Assembly: GCF_027922165.1 (NCBI RefSeq)
Contig: NZ_BSFD01000004.1
Span: 22,603-86,602, forward strand
DNA length: 64,000 nt
Source of the DNA: Brevundimonas intermedia
Lineage (GTDB): Bacteria > Pseudomonadota > Alphaproteobacteria > Caulobacterales > Caulobacteraceae
Reading direction: 5' to 3'
Position 1 is the first letter of the stretch. Each line of letters opens with the position of its first letter. The notes under the pieces were generated by a model that worked only from the letters and a program-made list of their open reading frames with translations, was not told the origin of the DNA and searched no databases. Of this stretch, positions 1-8,148 are shown one piece after another. Position numbers and translations under genes: made by a program.

Positions 1-764
1 AAATTGATCAGGGTCTCGCGGCGTTTGGGCTGTTTGATCTCGCCGGCCCGGGCAAGCAGGGTGTCGAGATCGCCGTATTCGTCCAGCAACTGCGCCGCCG
101 TCTTGGGACCAATGCCGGGGGCGCCCGGCACATTGTCGACGCTGTCGCCGATCAGGGCTTGAAGATCGACCATCTTCTCCGGGCCAACGCCGAACTTCTC
201 GAACACCTCGGGCTCAGCCAGACGCCGGTCCTTCATGGGGTCCCACATGACCACGCCGCCGCCGATCAGCTGCATTAGGTCCTTGTCGGAACTGACGATC
301 ACCGCTTCGCCGCCGGCGTCGCGCGCCTTGCAGGCATAGGTGGCGATCAGGTCGTCGGCCTCATAGCCGGACAGTTCGACGCAATGGACGCCGAAGGCGG
401 CGGTCGCCTCGCGCACCAGAGGGAATTGCGGAACCAGGTCTTCCGGCGCCGGCGGACGATGCGCCTTGTACTGGTCGTACAGGGTGTTGCGGAAGGTCTT
501 GTCCGAATGGTCGAAGATGGCGACCAGATGGGTCGGACCGTCGGCGCCCTTCATGTCCTTCAGCAGCTTCCACAACATGTTGCAGTAGCCCTGGACCGCG
601 CCGACCGGCAGGCCGTCGGACTTTCGCGTTAGCGGCGGCAGGGCGTGATAGGCGCGGAAGATGTAGGCCGAAGCGTCGATCATCCACAGCCGAATGGCTG
701 AGCCGTCCTGGGTAAGGGGACGATCCTGTTCTGGGGCGGTCTCGGAAGCGGCGGCGTCGGTCAT
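1..764 (-). CDS. polA: DNA polymerase I, N-terminal part (partial, runs off left edge)
   Basis: The reading frame opens at an ATG at 764 and continues leftward out of the window, giving 254 visible residues. The visible part is the 5'-3' exonuclease (FEN-like) domain that removes RNA primers and damaged DNA. Typical features are LWMIDASAYIFRAYHALPP near the start, VAIFDHSDKTFRN, the acidic metal-binding stretch GYEADDLIATYA, SSDKDLMQLI, and the helix-hairpin-helix GDSVDNVPGAPGIGPKTA. The polymerase domain must lie to the left. No good Shine-Dalgarno sequence precedes the ATG. The lipoprotein gene on the same strand ends 38 bp upstream, so co-transcription is possible. Confidence 0.95.
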   Translation of the reverse strand, partial: MTDAAASETAPEQDRPLTQDGSAIRLWMIDASAYIFRAYHALPPLTRKSDGLPVGAVQGYCNMLWKLLKDMKGADGPTHLVAIFDHSDKTFRNTLYDQYKAHRPPAPEDLVPQFPLVREATAAFGVHCVELSGYEADDLIATYACKARDAGGEAVIVSSDKDLMQLIGGGVVMWDPMKDRRLAEPEVFEKFGVGPEKMVDLQALIGDSVDNVPGAPGIGPKTAAQLLDEYGDLDTLLARAGEIKQPKRRETLIN

Positions 765-802
765 GGCCGGAACATAGGCGGCCGAGCCCGCCGCGTCAGC
801 CG

Positions 803-1438
803 TTAGAATTCGGTCCAGCTGGATCCCGGATTGCGCTGGCCGGGTTGCGCCTGCTGCTGCCCCCAAGTGACGATCATCATAAGCTTGTGGCTACGTATCC
901 GATATTGTCCGATCATCGGCAGAACGGCGCCCAGGGGCGCGCCGGTCTTGGTCTCGTAAAGAAAGCCGGAAAATTCGGCGACGCCGACGCGGTCGCGGTT
1001 GCTGTAGATCGACAGTTCCGGCACCGAGACGACATTGAAGGTCTCGTTGATCGGAATGCGCATTTCCGGAATGCCGAAGACGCGACGCATCTGCTCAAGC
1101 GACAAGGCGCCCGTGCGGATTTCGAACACCGCGTCAGCGTCGTCCCGATTGCGGGTGAGTCGATAGCCGGCGTCGGACAAGGCGCCCCGGATCGCGCTGA
1201 TGGCGTAGCGCGAATTATCGCTCTGGAAATAGGTCTCATCGACGAAGATGGAAGCCGCCGTCGGCAAGGGAAGAGACAGGCCTTCGACCGCCCTGTCCGC
1301 CGCACGTGCAAGCAACAGCTGTTCGGTCGCCGTACGGCCGATATTTGATTCTGTCGTGGAGGCGCAGCCGCAGACCGACAACGCTGCGGCGATAAGGCCA
1401 AGGAGGCAGCTCAGACGAATAGAACCCGGCAGCGCCAT
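803..1438 (-). CDS. Putative lipoprotein of unknown function
   Basis: A 211-residue protein starting at the ATG at 1438, chosen because it begins a clean lipoprotein signal (MALPGSIRLSCLLGLIAAAL, then a lipobox ending GC at about residues 22-24). A longer frame is open upstream but lies inside the glyoxalase gene. The stop codon of the glyoxalase-like gene is 1 bp before this start, so the two are probably translationally coupled. The mature part has no cysteine-rich or catalytic motif I recognise; it is likely anchored in the outer membrane facing the periplasm. Function unknown. Confidence 0.75.
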   Translation of the reverse strand: MALPGSIRLSCLLGLIAAALSVCGCASTTESNIGRTATEQLLLARAADRAVEGLSLPLPTAASIFVDETYFQSDNSRYAISAIRGALSDAGYRLTRNRDDADAVFEIRTGALSLEQMRRVFGIPEMRIPINETFNVVSVPELSIYSNRDRVGVAEFSGFLYETKTGAPLGAVLPMIGQYRIRSHKLMMIVTWGQQQAQPGQRNPGSSWTEF

Positions 1439-1439
1439 A

Positions 1440-1880
1440 TCACCAGCTTCCCGTATTGGGCATGGAGGCCCAGGGCTCAGCCGGCGCCAGGGGCGCGCCT
1501 TCCTGCAGCAGCTCGATCGAAATCCCGTCCGGCGACCGGACAAAGGCCATATTGCCGTCGCGCGGGGGCCGATTGATCACCACGCCGCCATCCATCAGCG
1601 TCTGGCAGGCGGCGTAGATGTCGTCGACCTTGTAGGCCAGGTGGCCGAAGTTGCGGCCACCCTGATAGGCTTCAGGATCCCAGTTGAAGGTCAGTTCGAC
1701 CTCGGGGCAACGCTCCGCCGCCGACTGTTCCAGGTTCTTGGGCGCGGCCAGGAAGACCAGCGTGAACCGCCCGGCCTCGTTGTCCACACGGCGCACCTCC
1801 TGCAGACCCAGCAGGTCGCAATAGAAGTGGAGAGAGGCGTCGAGATCCTGAACCCGGACCATGGTGTGCAGATAGCGCAA
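1440..1880 (-). CDS. VOC-family glyoxalase I-like protein
   Basis: A 146-residue single-module vicinal oxygen chelate protein, close in length to bacterial glyoxalase I (lactoylglutathione lyase), which isomerises the methylglyoxal-glutathione hemithioacetal. H5, E62, H80 and E123 sit where the four metal ligands of E. coli GloA lie. MVRVQDLDASLHFYCDLLG and FVRSPDGISIELLQ are typical of the family. It lies between the zinc-finger gene (87 bp upstream) and the lipoprotein gene (1 bp downstream) on the same strand. Glyoxalase I is the best call; another VOC enzyme cannot be excluded because substrate specificity is not readable from the motif. Confidence 0.85.
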   Translation of the reverse strand: MRYLHTMVRVQDLDASLHFYCDLLGLQEVRRVDNEAGRFTLVFLAAPKNLEQSAAERCPEVELTFNWDPEAYQGGRNFGHLAYKVDDIYAACQTLMDGGVVINRPPRDGNMAFVRSPDGISIELLQEGAPLAPAEPWASMPNTGSW

Positions 1881-1967
1881 GAGTGTCTGTCTCCGTCCGG
1901 GGAGTGGCGGGTCAGCGCCTTCTATAGCCGCCTGACGTCCAAACCGCGACTCGGCTTGGCCGCAGAT

Positions 1968-2207
1968 TCAGTGGGCCTCAGGCGCGCGGGCTGCGGGGCT
2001 CAGATATTCGCTCTCGTCATGCGGATGGGCCGACAGGACGAAACGACGGTCGCAATAGCCGCATTCGATGAAGTCGTCCTCGCCCATATCCATATAGACC
2101 AGCGGATGGCCCAGGGCGCCGCCGCCGCCGTCGCAGGCGACGCGTTTGGTCGAGACAATGACCTCTTCGGGCGGAGGAATGATCGCGTCGGGATGGCGGG
2201 GCGGCAT
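1968..2207 (-). CDS. Zinc-finger CHCC domain protein
   Basis: A 79-residue protein with the zf-CHCC pattern C25, H34, C49, C52 (ECGYCDRRF). This small domain is related to the NDUFS6 accessory subunit of mitochondrial complex I and occurs as a free-standing protein in alphaproteobacteria. The hydrophobic GHPLVYMDMGEDDFIECGYC core is characteristic. The gene heads a minus-strand run of zinc finger, glyoxalase, lipoprotein and polA. It is divergent from the ABC ATPase gene, which starts at 2315. The cellular role is not established by sequence; a link to respiratory complex I is family-based inference. Confidence 0.85.
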   Translation of the reverse strand: MPPRHPDAIIPPPEEVIVSTKRVACDGGGGALGHPLVYMDMGEDDFIECGYCDRRFVLSAHPHDESEYLSPAARAPEAH

Positions 2208-2314
2208 TGTTCAACTCGTGGACTTGGCGAGGAGGCGTCGGGCGCATACCTATGCGGCCCGTCCGGCGGCGTCAAACCGCCGCTCGACCCGATGTCTCGA
2301 CCAAAGCGCCCCAA

Positions 2315-3289
2315 ATGACCGATGCGACGATCCTGCCTGACAACGCCATCGAGGTGCGCGGGCTGAAGAAGACCTATGCCGGGTCCAAGAAGGCTGCGCC
2401 CAAGACGGCCCTGCGCGGGGTCGATCTGGTCATTCCGCGCGGTTCGGTGTTCGGGCTCCTGGGCCCCAACGGCGCCGGAAAATCGACCCTGATCAACATC
2501 CTGGCCGGCGTGGTCAAGAAGTCGGAAGGCACGGTGACCATCTGGGGCCGCGACATCGACAAGGAGCCGCGCGACGCCGCCGCCGCCTTGGGCGTCGTGC
2601 CGCAAGAGATCGTCGCCGACGTCTTCTTCACCCCGCGCGAGTCGCTGGAGGTCCAGGCCGGCTTTTATGGCGTGCCGAAGAACGAGCGTCGCTCGGACGA
2701 ACTGCTGGCGGCCCTGGGCCTGTCGGACAAGGCCAACGCCTATGTCCGCGCCCTTTCCGGCGGCATGAAGCGCCGCCTGATGGTGGCCAAGGCCCTGGTC
2801 CATAATCCGCCCATCCTGATCCTCGACGAGCCGACGGCGGGGGTGGACGTCGAACTGCGTCGCCAGCTGTGGGCCTATGTCCGCCAGATCAATGCGGAGG
2901 GCGTGACCATCGTCCTGACCACCCACTATCTGGAAGAGGCGCAGGAGCTCTGCGACACCATCGCCATCGTCAACCGGGGCCAGGTGGTGGCCTGCGAGCC
3001 GACGCCGCAACTGCTGCGCCGCCTGGACAGCCGCAATGTGGTCGTCACGCCCGACGTCCCGCTGGACACCGCGCCCGCCCTGCCCGGCTTCGTCGTCACC
3101 GCCCGTCCGAACGGCGCCTTCGCCGTGGCCTACAAGAAGGGGCAGTCGTCGGTCGAACAGGTCATTGCCGCCGTCCGCAAGGCCGGGATCACCATCGCAG
3201 ACATCACCACCGAGGACCCGGACCTGGAGGACGTCTTCCTGGCCTTGACCTATGGGGACGCGAACCAGATCGATCCGACCAAGGATTAA
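2315..3289 (+). CDS. ABC transporter ATP-binding protein (ABC-2/CcmA-like)
   Basis: A 324-residue ATPase subunit. I chose the ATG at 2315 because translation from it gives a normal ABC N-terminus (IEVRGLKKTYAG); upstream in-frame codons look non-coding. Walker A GPNGAGKS is at residues 50-57, the signature LSGGMKRRL near 147, Walker B ILILDEPTAGVD near 168 and the H-loop TTHYLEEAQ about 30 residues later. The C-terminal region with DPDLEDVFLALT is typical of exporters paired with ABC-2 permeases (NodI/DrrA/CcmA group). No permease is adjacent, so the partner must be elsewhere. The 3' end overlaps the convergent hydrolase gene by 4 bp. Confidence 0.92.
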   Translation: MTDATILPDNAIEVRGLKKTYAGSKKAAPKTALRGVDLVIPRGSVFGLLGPNGAGKSTLINILAGVVKKSEGTVTIWGRDIDKEPRDAAAALGVVPQEIVADVFFTPRESLEVQAGFYGVPKNERRSDELLAALGLSDKANAYVRALSGGMKRRLMVAKALVHNPPILILDEPTAGVDVELRRQLWAYVRQINAEGVTIVLTTHYLEEAQELCDTIAIVNRGQVVACEPTPQLLRRLDSRNVVVTPDVPLDTAPALPGFVVTARPNGAFAVAYKKGQSSVEQVIAAVRKAGITIADITTEDPDLEDVFLALTYGDANQIDPTKD

Positions 3290-4167
3290 TCGAGGTCCGC
3301 CAGGAATTCGAAGATCGCAGCCTTGGCCTCGGGCTCGTCCAGCATGGGGGCGTGACCGACGCCTGGCACCTCGACATAGGCCATGGCCGGCGCGGCCTTA
3401 CGCATCTTTTCGGCGATGGCGGCGCTCAACAGATCAGACACCCCTCCCCGCACCAGCAGGGTCGGCTTGGTTTTCGCCAGCCGCCGGAACATAGGCCACA
3501 GATTGGGAACCAGGGCCTTGGCCCCCGCCGCCCGGATCGGCACAGAAATGTCCGGATCATAGTCCAGCCCGATCTCGCCATCCGGCTGCTGGCGGAAGAT
3601 GCGGCGGGCGAAGGCGTCCCAGTCGGCGTCTGAATAGTCGGGAAAGGCGACGGCGTTGATCCGTTTGGCATAGGCCGCCGCGTCGGCCCAGGAGCCGATC
3701 TCGACCGGCTGACCGCTGTAGGCGGCGATGCGCGCCAGACCTTCCGGCGCCACCTCGGGCCCGATGTCGTTCAGGATGGCGGCCACAACGGCCTTAGGCC
3801 GCAGCGCCGTCAGGGCCATGGTGATCAGGCCTCCCATCGAGGTGCCGACGAAGACGGCCCGGTCAATGGCCGCCTGCTCCATCAGCGCCAGAACGTCGGC
3901 GGCATAGACGTCAGGGCGATAGGTCATCGGATCAGGCGCGTGATCCGACAGGCCGCGGCCGCGCACATCGACCGCCAGCACGCGCCGCCCGCTCTGGGAC
4001 AGAAGCGGCGCAAGGGCCCCGAAGTCGGCGCTGTTACGGGTCAATCCATGAATGGCGATGACCGGGGGACGGGCGACGCCGGAGCCCGGCGCATAGTCGC
4101 GCGCGAACAGGTCCAGCCCGTCCGATGACTTCCAGCGACGTTCGGCATAGGCGGCGACAGGGTTCAC
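3286..4167 (-). CDS. Alpha/beta-fold hydrolase
   Basis: A 293-residue alpha/beta hydrolase with a GTG start. The oxyanion segment IHGLTRNS is at about 39-46, the nucleophile elbow GTSMGG contains S110, and the late histidine is in VPGVGHAPM near residue 272. The LAVDVRGRGLSDHA strand is typical of proline iminopeptidase, haloperoxidase or esterase-like members. Substrate cannot be predicted. It is convergent with the ABC ATPase and precedes no partner gene; a 62-bp gap separates it from the HAD phosphatase gene. Confidence 0.88.
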   Translation of the reverse strand: MNPVAAYAERRWKSSDGLDLFARDYAPGSGVARPPVIAIHGLTRNSADFGALAPLLSQSGRRVLAVDVRGRGLSDHAPDPMTYRPDVYAADVLALMEQAAIDRAVFVGTSMGGLITMALTALRPKAVVAAILNDIGPEVAPEGLARIAAYSGQPVEIGSWADAAAYAKRINAVAFPDYSDADWDAFARRIFRQQPDGEIGLDYDPDISVPIRAAGAKALVPNLWPMFRRLAKTKPTLLVRGGVSDLLSAAIAEKMRKAAPAMAYVEVPGVGHAPMLDEPEAKAAIFEFLADLD

Positions 4168-4229
4168 GGAGACGCTCCTTCAACCAGGAAGGACCAGACT
4201 AATTCACCGCGCAAGGAATTGCGATGGCG

Positions 4230-4739
4230 TCAGACGCCGATCAGCTCGCGCACGAAGACATCCAGATTGCCGCCCTGGAACAGAAAACCTGACACCCCGG
4301 CGCGTTGCGCCGCCTCGATATCGCGCGGCTGGTCGCCGATCATGAAAGATCTGGCCGGGTCGATCTCGTGATCCGCGATGGCCCGTAAAAGCATGCCCGG
4401 ATTGGGCTTTCGGTCCGGATGGTCGGGATGGCGATAACGCTCATCCTGCGCCTCTGGATGGAAGGGGCAGGCGTAGACCGCATTGATGACCGCCCCCTCC
4501 TGCGCCAGCCGTTTGACCAGCAGACCGTTGAAGGCGTGCATCTGATCCTCGCCGAACATGCCGCGCGCCACGCCAGACTGGTTGGTGACGATCACTGTCA
4601 GATAACCCAGCAGGTTCAATCGCCGCACCGCCGCGCCCACACCGGCAAGCAGCTTCAGATGCTCGGGCAGGTGGGGATAGCCGGAATCCTCGATCAAGAC
4701 CCCGTCACGGTCCAGGAAGACAGCGGGCAGGCCGGTCAT
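4230..4739 (-). CDS. HAD-IIIA phosphatase, GmhB-like
   Basis: A 169-residue HAD phosphatase with the FLDRDGVLIED motif (nucleophile D10, acid/base D12), VTNQSG and IGDQPRDIEAAQRAG. The overall plan matches GmhB, which removes the 7-phosphate from heptose 1,7-bisphosphate during LPS core synthesis. CPFHPEA preserves the first half of GmhB's zinc site, but the usual C-x-C before RKP-x-PGM is replaced by HPDHPDRKPNPGML. The structural zinc site is therefore changed. The start overlaps the stop of the AGE-family epimerase gene by 4 bp, so the two are coupled, pointing to sugar-phosphate metabolism. Confidence 0.78.
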   Translation of the reverse strand: MTGLPAVFLDRDGVLIEDSGYPHLPEHLKLLAGVGAAVRRLNLLGYLTVIVTNQSGVARGMFGEDQMHAFNGLLVKRLAQEGAVINAVYACPFHPEAQDERYRHPDHPDRKPNPGMLLRAIADHEIDPARSFMIGDQPRDIEAAQRAGVSGFLFQGGNLDVFVRELIGV

Positions 4740-5824
4740 GCGTCGCGTCTCAGCAACTCGGTGAAGGCGGTCATCAGGTGATAGAGGCTCGAGGCGGGCA
4801 CCGCCTTGTCGGGCGAAACCCCGTCGGCGTCATAGGAATCGACCCACAGGCCGGGAACAGCGGTGGCCAGATGGGTGTCGAAGGTCGCCGCGATCAGATC
4901 GACGGCCTGAGCGTCGCCGAACACCAGGGCCGAACGGATCGCTTCGGTTTGACACCACAGGCGGCGACCGGCGTCGATCGGCGCGCCCTGCGCATCGACT
5001 TCTCGAATCATGAAACCGCCCTTCAGTCCCTCGGCGGCGCCGCGACGGTGCAGGGCTTCGGCGGCCTCGGCGGCATCCAACCCAGCGGCCTTGGCCTGAC
5101 GCAGCAGCCACGACCACTCCTCCAGATGGCCCGGCTCGACGATGTGGCCGGTCTGCGGATCGGGGGCCCAGTCCTCGGTGAAATACTCACGAATGGCGCC
5201 GTCGATCAGGAAACGGGTCCGGCACAGGTCCAGCGAGACCCGCGCCGCCGCCTCGAACGCCGGATCGGGCGCCGTCGCCTGCCAGGCCAGCATGGCCTCG
5301 AGCAGGTGCATATGCGGGTTCTGGCGTCGCGGAAGACGCGGCGGCAGGGCCTCGTGCCAGCCGCCGTGCGGCGCTGTCATTCGCGCATTAATCTGGGCCA
5401 GGGTCTCCAGCGCCAGCGGCCGGGCGCGATCGTCGCCCAGCACCCGGTGCGCCGCCGCCAGGGAGAACGTGACGAAGGCCAGGTCATACAGATCCGGCGT
5501 CTCGTCCAGCACGCCGCCGGCGTCATCGGTGGCCGCAACCCACAGACCGTCTTCGCGGCGGCAGGTGGCGATCATGCCGTCCAGGCCGGCCCGCGCGATC
5601 GCCCGCCCGGCGTCCCAGCCCAGGTCGGCGGCTTCACAGAAGACATAGATCTGGCGCGCCTGAACCCGCGTGCGGCGACGCGCGCCCGCCACAGGCCGTC
5701 CTTCGAAATCCAGCAATTCGAAGAAGCGCCCGTCGGCGTCCACCCCGCGTGCGGCCCACAAGGGAAGGGCATGATCGAACAGCCAGGTCGAGACCCGGTT
5801 CTTTGCATCTGAAAGCGTCATCAT
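4736..5824 (-). CDS. AGE-family epimerase/isomerase
   Basis: A 362-residue (alpha/alpha)6-barrel sugar isomerase of the N-acylglucosamine 2-epimerase family, which includes mannose, glucose and mannose-6-phosphate isomerases. Typical family segments are TRVQARQIYVFCEA, NPHMHLLEAMLAW, IVEPGHLEEWSWLL (catalytic His region) and GVSPDKAVPASSLYHLM. Two adjacent ATGs (5824 and 5821) are both possible starts. It is translationally coupled by a 4-bp overlap to the GmhB-like phosphatase. Likely cytoplasmic; the exact sugar is unknown. Confidence 0.85.
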   Translation of the reverse strand: MMTLSDAKNRVSTWLFDHALPLWAARGVDADGRFFELLDFEGRPVAGARRRTRVQARQIYVFCEAADLGWDAGRAIARAGLDGMIATCRREDGLWVAATDDAGGVLDETPDLYDLAFVTFSLAAAHRVLGDDRARPLALETLAQINARMTAPHGGWHEALPPRLPRRQNPHMHLLEAMLAWQATAPDPAFEAAARVSLDLCRTRFLIDGAIREYFTEDWAPDPQTGHIVEPGHLEEWSWLLRQAKAAGLDAAEAAEALHRRGAAEGLKGGFMIREVDAQGAPIDAGRRLWCQTEAIRSALVFGDAQAVDLIAATFDTHLATAVPGLWVDSYDADGVSPDKAVPASSLYHLMTAFTELLRRDA

Positions 5825-5999
5825 AGCGCTGGCTTAAGGCGCATCCCGCGCGGCGCCAAGCGGCGACGGTTGCAAAGGGCAACGCGAAGTGACGCCGACC
5901 CCGTTTGGCCCTCGCGCCCGATCTTGCTAGGAGGGCGGCCACCCTTGCGGTCCGACCCAGCGGTCCGCCGCCCCGATCTCTGCGTGGAGAGCGCCCCTC

Positions 6000-7163
6000 A
6001 TGATCCCCTTCATCGACCTTCAGGCCCAGCGCCTGCGTCTCGCCGGCAAGATCGAGGCGGCTGTTCAGGACGCCGTCGTCGGCGGCGCCTGGGTCATGGG
6101 GCCCCAGGTCCGCCAGTTCGAATCCGACCTCGCCGCCTTCGGCCAAGCCCAGCACGCTTTGGGCTGCGCCAACGGCACCGACGCCCTGATCCTGCCGCTG
6201 ATCGCCTGGGGCATCCGCACCGGAGACGCCGTCTTCTGCCCCAGCTTCACCTTCACCGCGACGGCCGAGGTCGTGCCCTGGCTGGGCGCCTCGCCGGTCT
6301 TCGTGGACGTGGACGCGCGCACCTACAACATGGACCCCGTCCGCCTGGAGGCCGCCATCGAGGCGGTCAAGGCCGAGGGGCGCCTGACGCCCAAGGTGGT
6401 CATCGCCGTCGATCTGTTCGGACAGCCGGCCGACTATCCCGCCATCCGGGCCATCTGCGACCGCCATGGACTGAAACTGATCTCGGATTCGGCGCAGGGC
6501 TTCGGCTGCACCCTGGACGGCCATCATCCGCTGAAGTGGGCCGATGTCACGACGACCAGCTTCTTCCCGGCCAAGCCGCTGGGCTGCTACGGCGACGGCG
6601 GTGCGGTGCTGACGAACGACGAGGATCTGGCCCAGGAGATGGACTCCCTGCGCGTCCATGGGAAGGTGGTGGCCAAGGATCTCAAGGCCGGCGCGACCGC
6701 CTTCACCCATGATCCGAAATACCTGGCCATGCGCATCGGTATGAACAGCCGGCTGGACACCATCCAGGCCGCCATCCTGATCGAGAAGCTGAAGGTGTTC
6801 GGCCAGGAGATCGAATGGCGCAACCGGATCGCCGCCCGCTACAATGAACATCTGGCGCCCCATGTGGGGGCCGTGCCCCACGTCATCGACGGCGGCGTTT
6901 CCATCTGGGCCCAGTACACGATCGAGCACGCGGACCGCGACGGCCTGATCACCCACCTCAAGGACCAGGGCGTGCCCACCGCCGTCTATTATCCCGTGCC
7001 CATGCACCTGCAGCCGGCCTATGGACGCTTCCCGCACGGCGCCGGAGGCCTGCCTATCACCGAGCGGCTGAAGGACGTGGTCCTCAGCCTGCCGATGCAC
7101 GCCGACCTGGACGAGGCGACCCAGGACAAGGTCATCGCCGCCGTCGCCAGCTACAAGGGATAA
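6000..7163 (+). CDS. DegT/DnrJ/EryC1 aminotransferase, GnnB/WbpE-like
   Basis: A 387-residue PLP aminotransferase acting on a 3-keto nucleotide sugar. IPFIDLQAQRLRL, CANGTDAL, CPSFTFTATAE, VDLFGQPADY and SFFPAKPLGCYGDGGA (PLP lysine K192) are diagnostic of the DegT family, and closest in style to WbpE/GnnB. The Gfo/Idh/MocA dehydrogenase gene starts 5 bp after its stop. That pairing fits sequential oxidation and transamination at C3 of UDP-GlcNAc. Caulobacter and Brevundimonas lipid A is known to contain 2,3-diamino-2,3-dideoxyglucose, so a GnnB role is attractive, but this is inference. Confidence 0.9.
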   Translation: MIPFIDLQAQRLRLAGKIEAAVQDAVVGGAWVMGPQVRQFESDLAAFGQAQHALGCANGTDALILPLIAWGIRTGDAVFCPSFTFTATAEVVPWLGASPVFVDVDARTYNMDPVRLEAAIEAVKAEGRLTPKVVIAVDLFGQPADYPAIRAICDRHGLKLISDSAQGFGCTLDGHHPLKWADVTTTSFFPAKPLGCYGDGGAVLTNDEDLAQEMDSLRVHGKVVAKDLKAGATAFTHDPKYLAMRIGMNSRLDTIQAAILIEKLKVFGQEIEWRNRIAARYNEHLAPHVGAVPHVIDGGVSIWAQYTIEHADRDGLITHLKDQGVPTAVYYPVPMHLQPAYGRFPHGAGGLPITERLKDVVLSLPMHADLDEATQDKVIAAVASYKG

Positions 7164-7168
7164 GCCTG

Positions 7169-8101
7169 ATGCCGAACACCCCCGTCCTCAAGTTCGGCGT
7201 CGCCGGCGTCGGCGTCATGGGCCGCAACCATGCGCGCGTCGCCTCTGAAATGCGCGAGTTCGACCTGACCACCGTCTTCGACCCCGATAGCGTCGTCGCC
7301 GAAGGCGTCGCCTCCGCCTACGAGGCGACCCCGGTCACCACGGCCCAGGCCTTTATCGACGCCGGCCTGAACGCCGCCGTCGTCGCCACGCCGAACCGGT
7401 TCCACGCCGAGATCGGCGTCGCACTGCTGGAAAAGGGCGTCCACGTCCTGGTCGAAAAGCCGATCGCCGCCACCGTCGCCGACGCCCAGCGCATGATCGA
7501 CGCCGCCAAGGCCAACGACCGCGTCCTGATGGTCGGCCAGGTCGAACGGTTCAATCCGGCGGTCGAGACGGTCAAGCGCGCCGTCGCCGACGACGAGATC
7601 ATCTCCATCCAGGTCACCCGCGTCGGCCCCTTCCCGCCCCGCATGGGCGACGTCGGCGTCGTGATCGACCTGGCGGTCCATGACATCGACATCATCCGCC
7701 ACCTGACCGGTTCCGAAATCGTCGAAGTCCAGCCGCAACTGGCCCGCACCCGCGCCGAGCGCGAGGACACGGCCCTGCTTCAGTTCCGGCTCGACAATGG
7801 GGTGATCGCCCACATCACCACCAACTGGGTCACCCCCTACAAGACCCGGACCCTGCAGGTCGCCACCAAGACCAAGTTCATCGTCGCCGACCTGATCACC
7901 CGTCAGGTCACCGAATATTTCGGGCAGCAGCCCGACGGCTCCTATTCGACCCGGATGCTGAACAGCTGGCCGGCCGAACCGCTGAGGAAAGAGCTGGAAG
8001 CCTTCGCCCGCGCCATCCAAACCGGCGAAACCCCGGCGGTGACGGGAGAAGACGGGCTGCGCAACCTCGAGGTCGCCCTGCGCTGCCTGGGGGAACACTG
8101 A
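7169..8101 (+). CDS. Gfo/Idh/MocA oxidoreductase, GnnA-like UDP-GlcNAc 3-dehydrogenase candidate
   Basis: A 310-residue NAD(P)-dependent dehydrogenase. The N-terminal Rossmann motif is GVAGVGVMGRNHA (residues 10-22), and the catalytic lysine is in VEKPIA (K97). The C-terminal alpha/beta domain carries VVIDLAVHDIDIIRHL, normal for the family. Start ATG at 7169 lies 5 bp from the aminotransferase stop, so the two form an operon. Family knowledge: GnnA oxidises the 3-OH of UDP-GlcNAc and GnnB aminates the ketone, giving the precursor of 2,3-diaminoglucose lipid A. WbpB-type chemistry on the uronic acid is the alternative. Confidence 0.9.
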   Translation: MPNTPVLKFGVAGVGVMGRNHARVASEMREFDLTTVFDPDSVVAEGVASAYEATPVTTAQAFIDAGLNAAVVATPNRFHAEIGVALLEKGVHVLVEKPIAATVADAQRMIDAAKANDRVLMVGQVERFNPAVETVKRAVADDEIISIQVTRVGPFPPRMGDVGVVIDLAVHDIDIIRHLTGSEIVEVQPQLARTRAEREDTALLQFRLDNGVIAHITTNWVTPYKTRTLQVATKTKFIVADLITRQVTEYFGQQPDGSYSTRMLNSWPAEPLRKELEAFARAIQTGETPAVTGEDGLRNLEVALRCLGEH

Positions 8102-8148
8102 TCGGGGCGAGGCCTAAAGTCGCCGCAATGGCCGGGAAAGGAAGAGAC

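Noticed and set aside
845..2318. Long plus-strand open frames opposite the lipoprotein and glyoxalase genes
   Set aside because: They mirror the real minus-strand genes; no ribosome-binding sites or recognisable domains. High GC produces many such shadow frames throughout the window.
6115..6130. GTTCGAATCC, resembling a tRNA T-arm
   Set aside because: It is inside the aminotransferase gene and no acceptor or anticodon arm can be built around it.
5634..7100. A 488-codon minus-strand open frame opposite the DegT aminotransferase
   Set aside because: It overlaps two well-supported genes on both strands and its translation has no recognisable motif.
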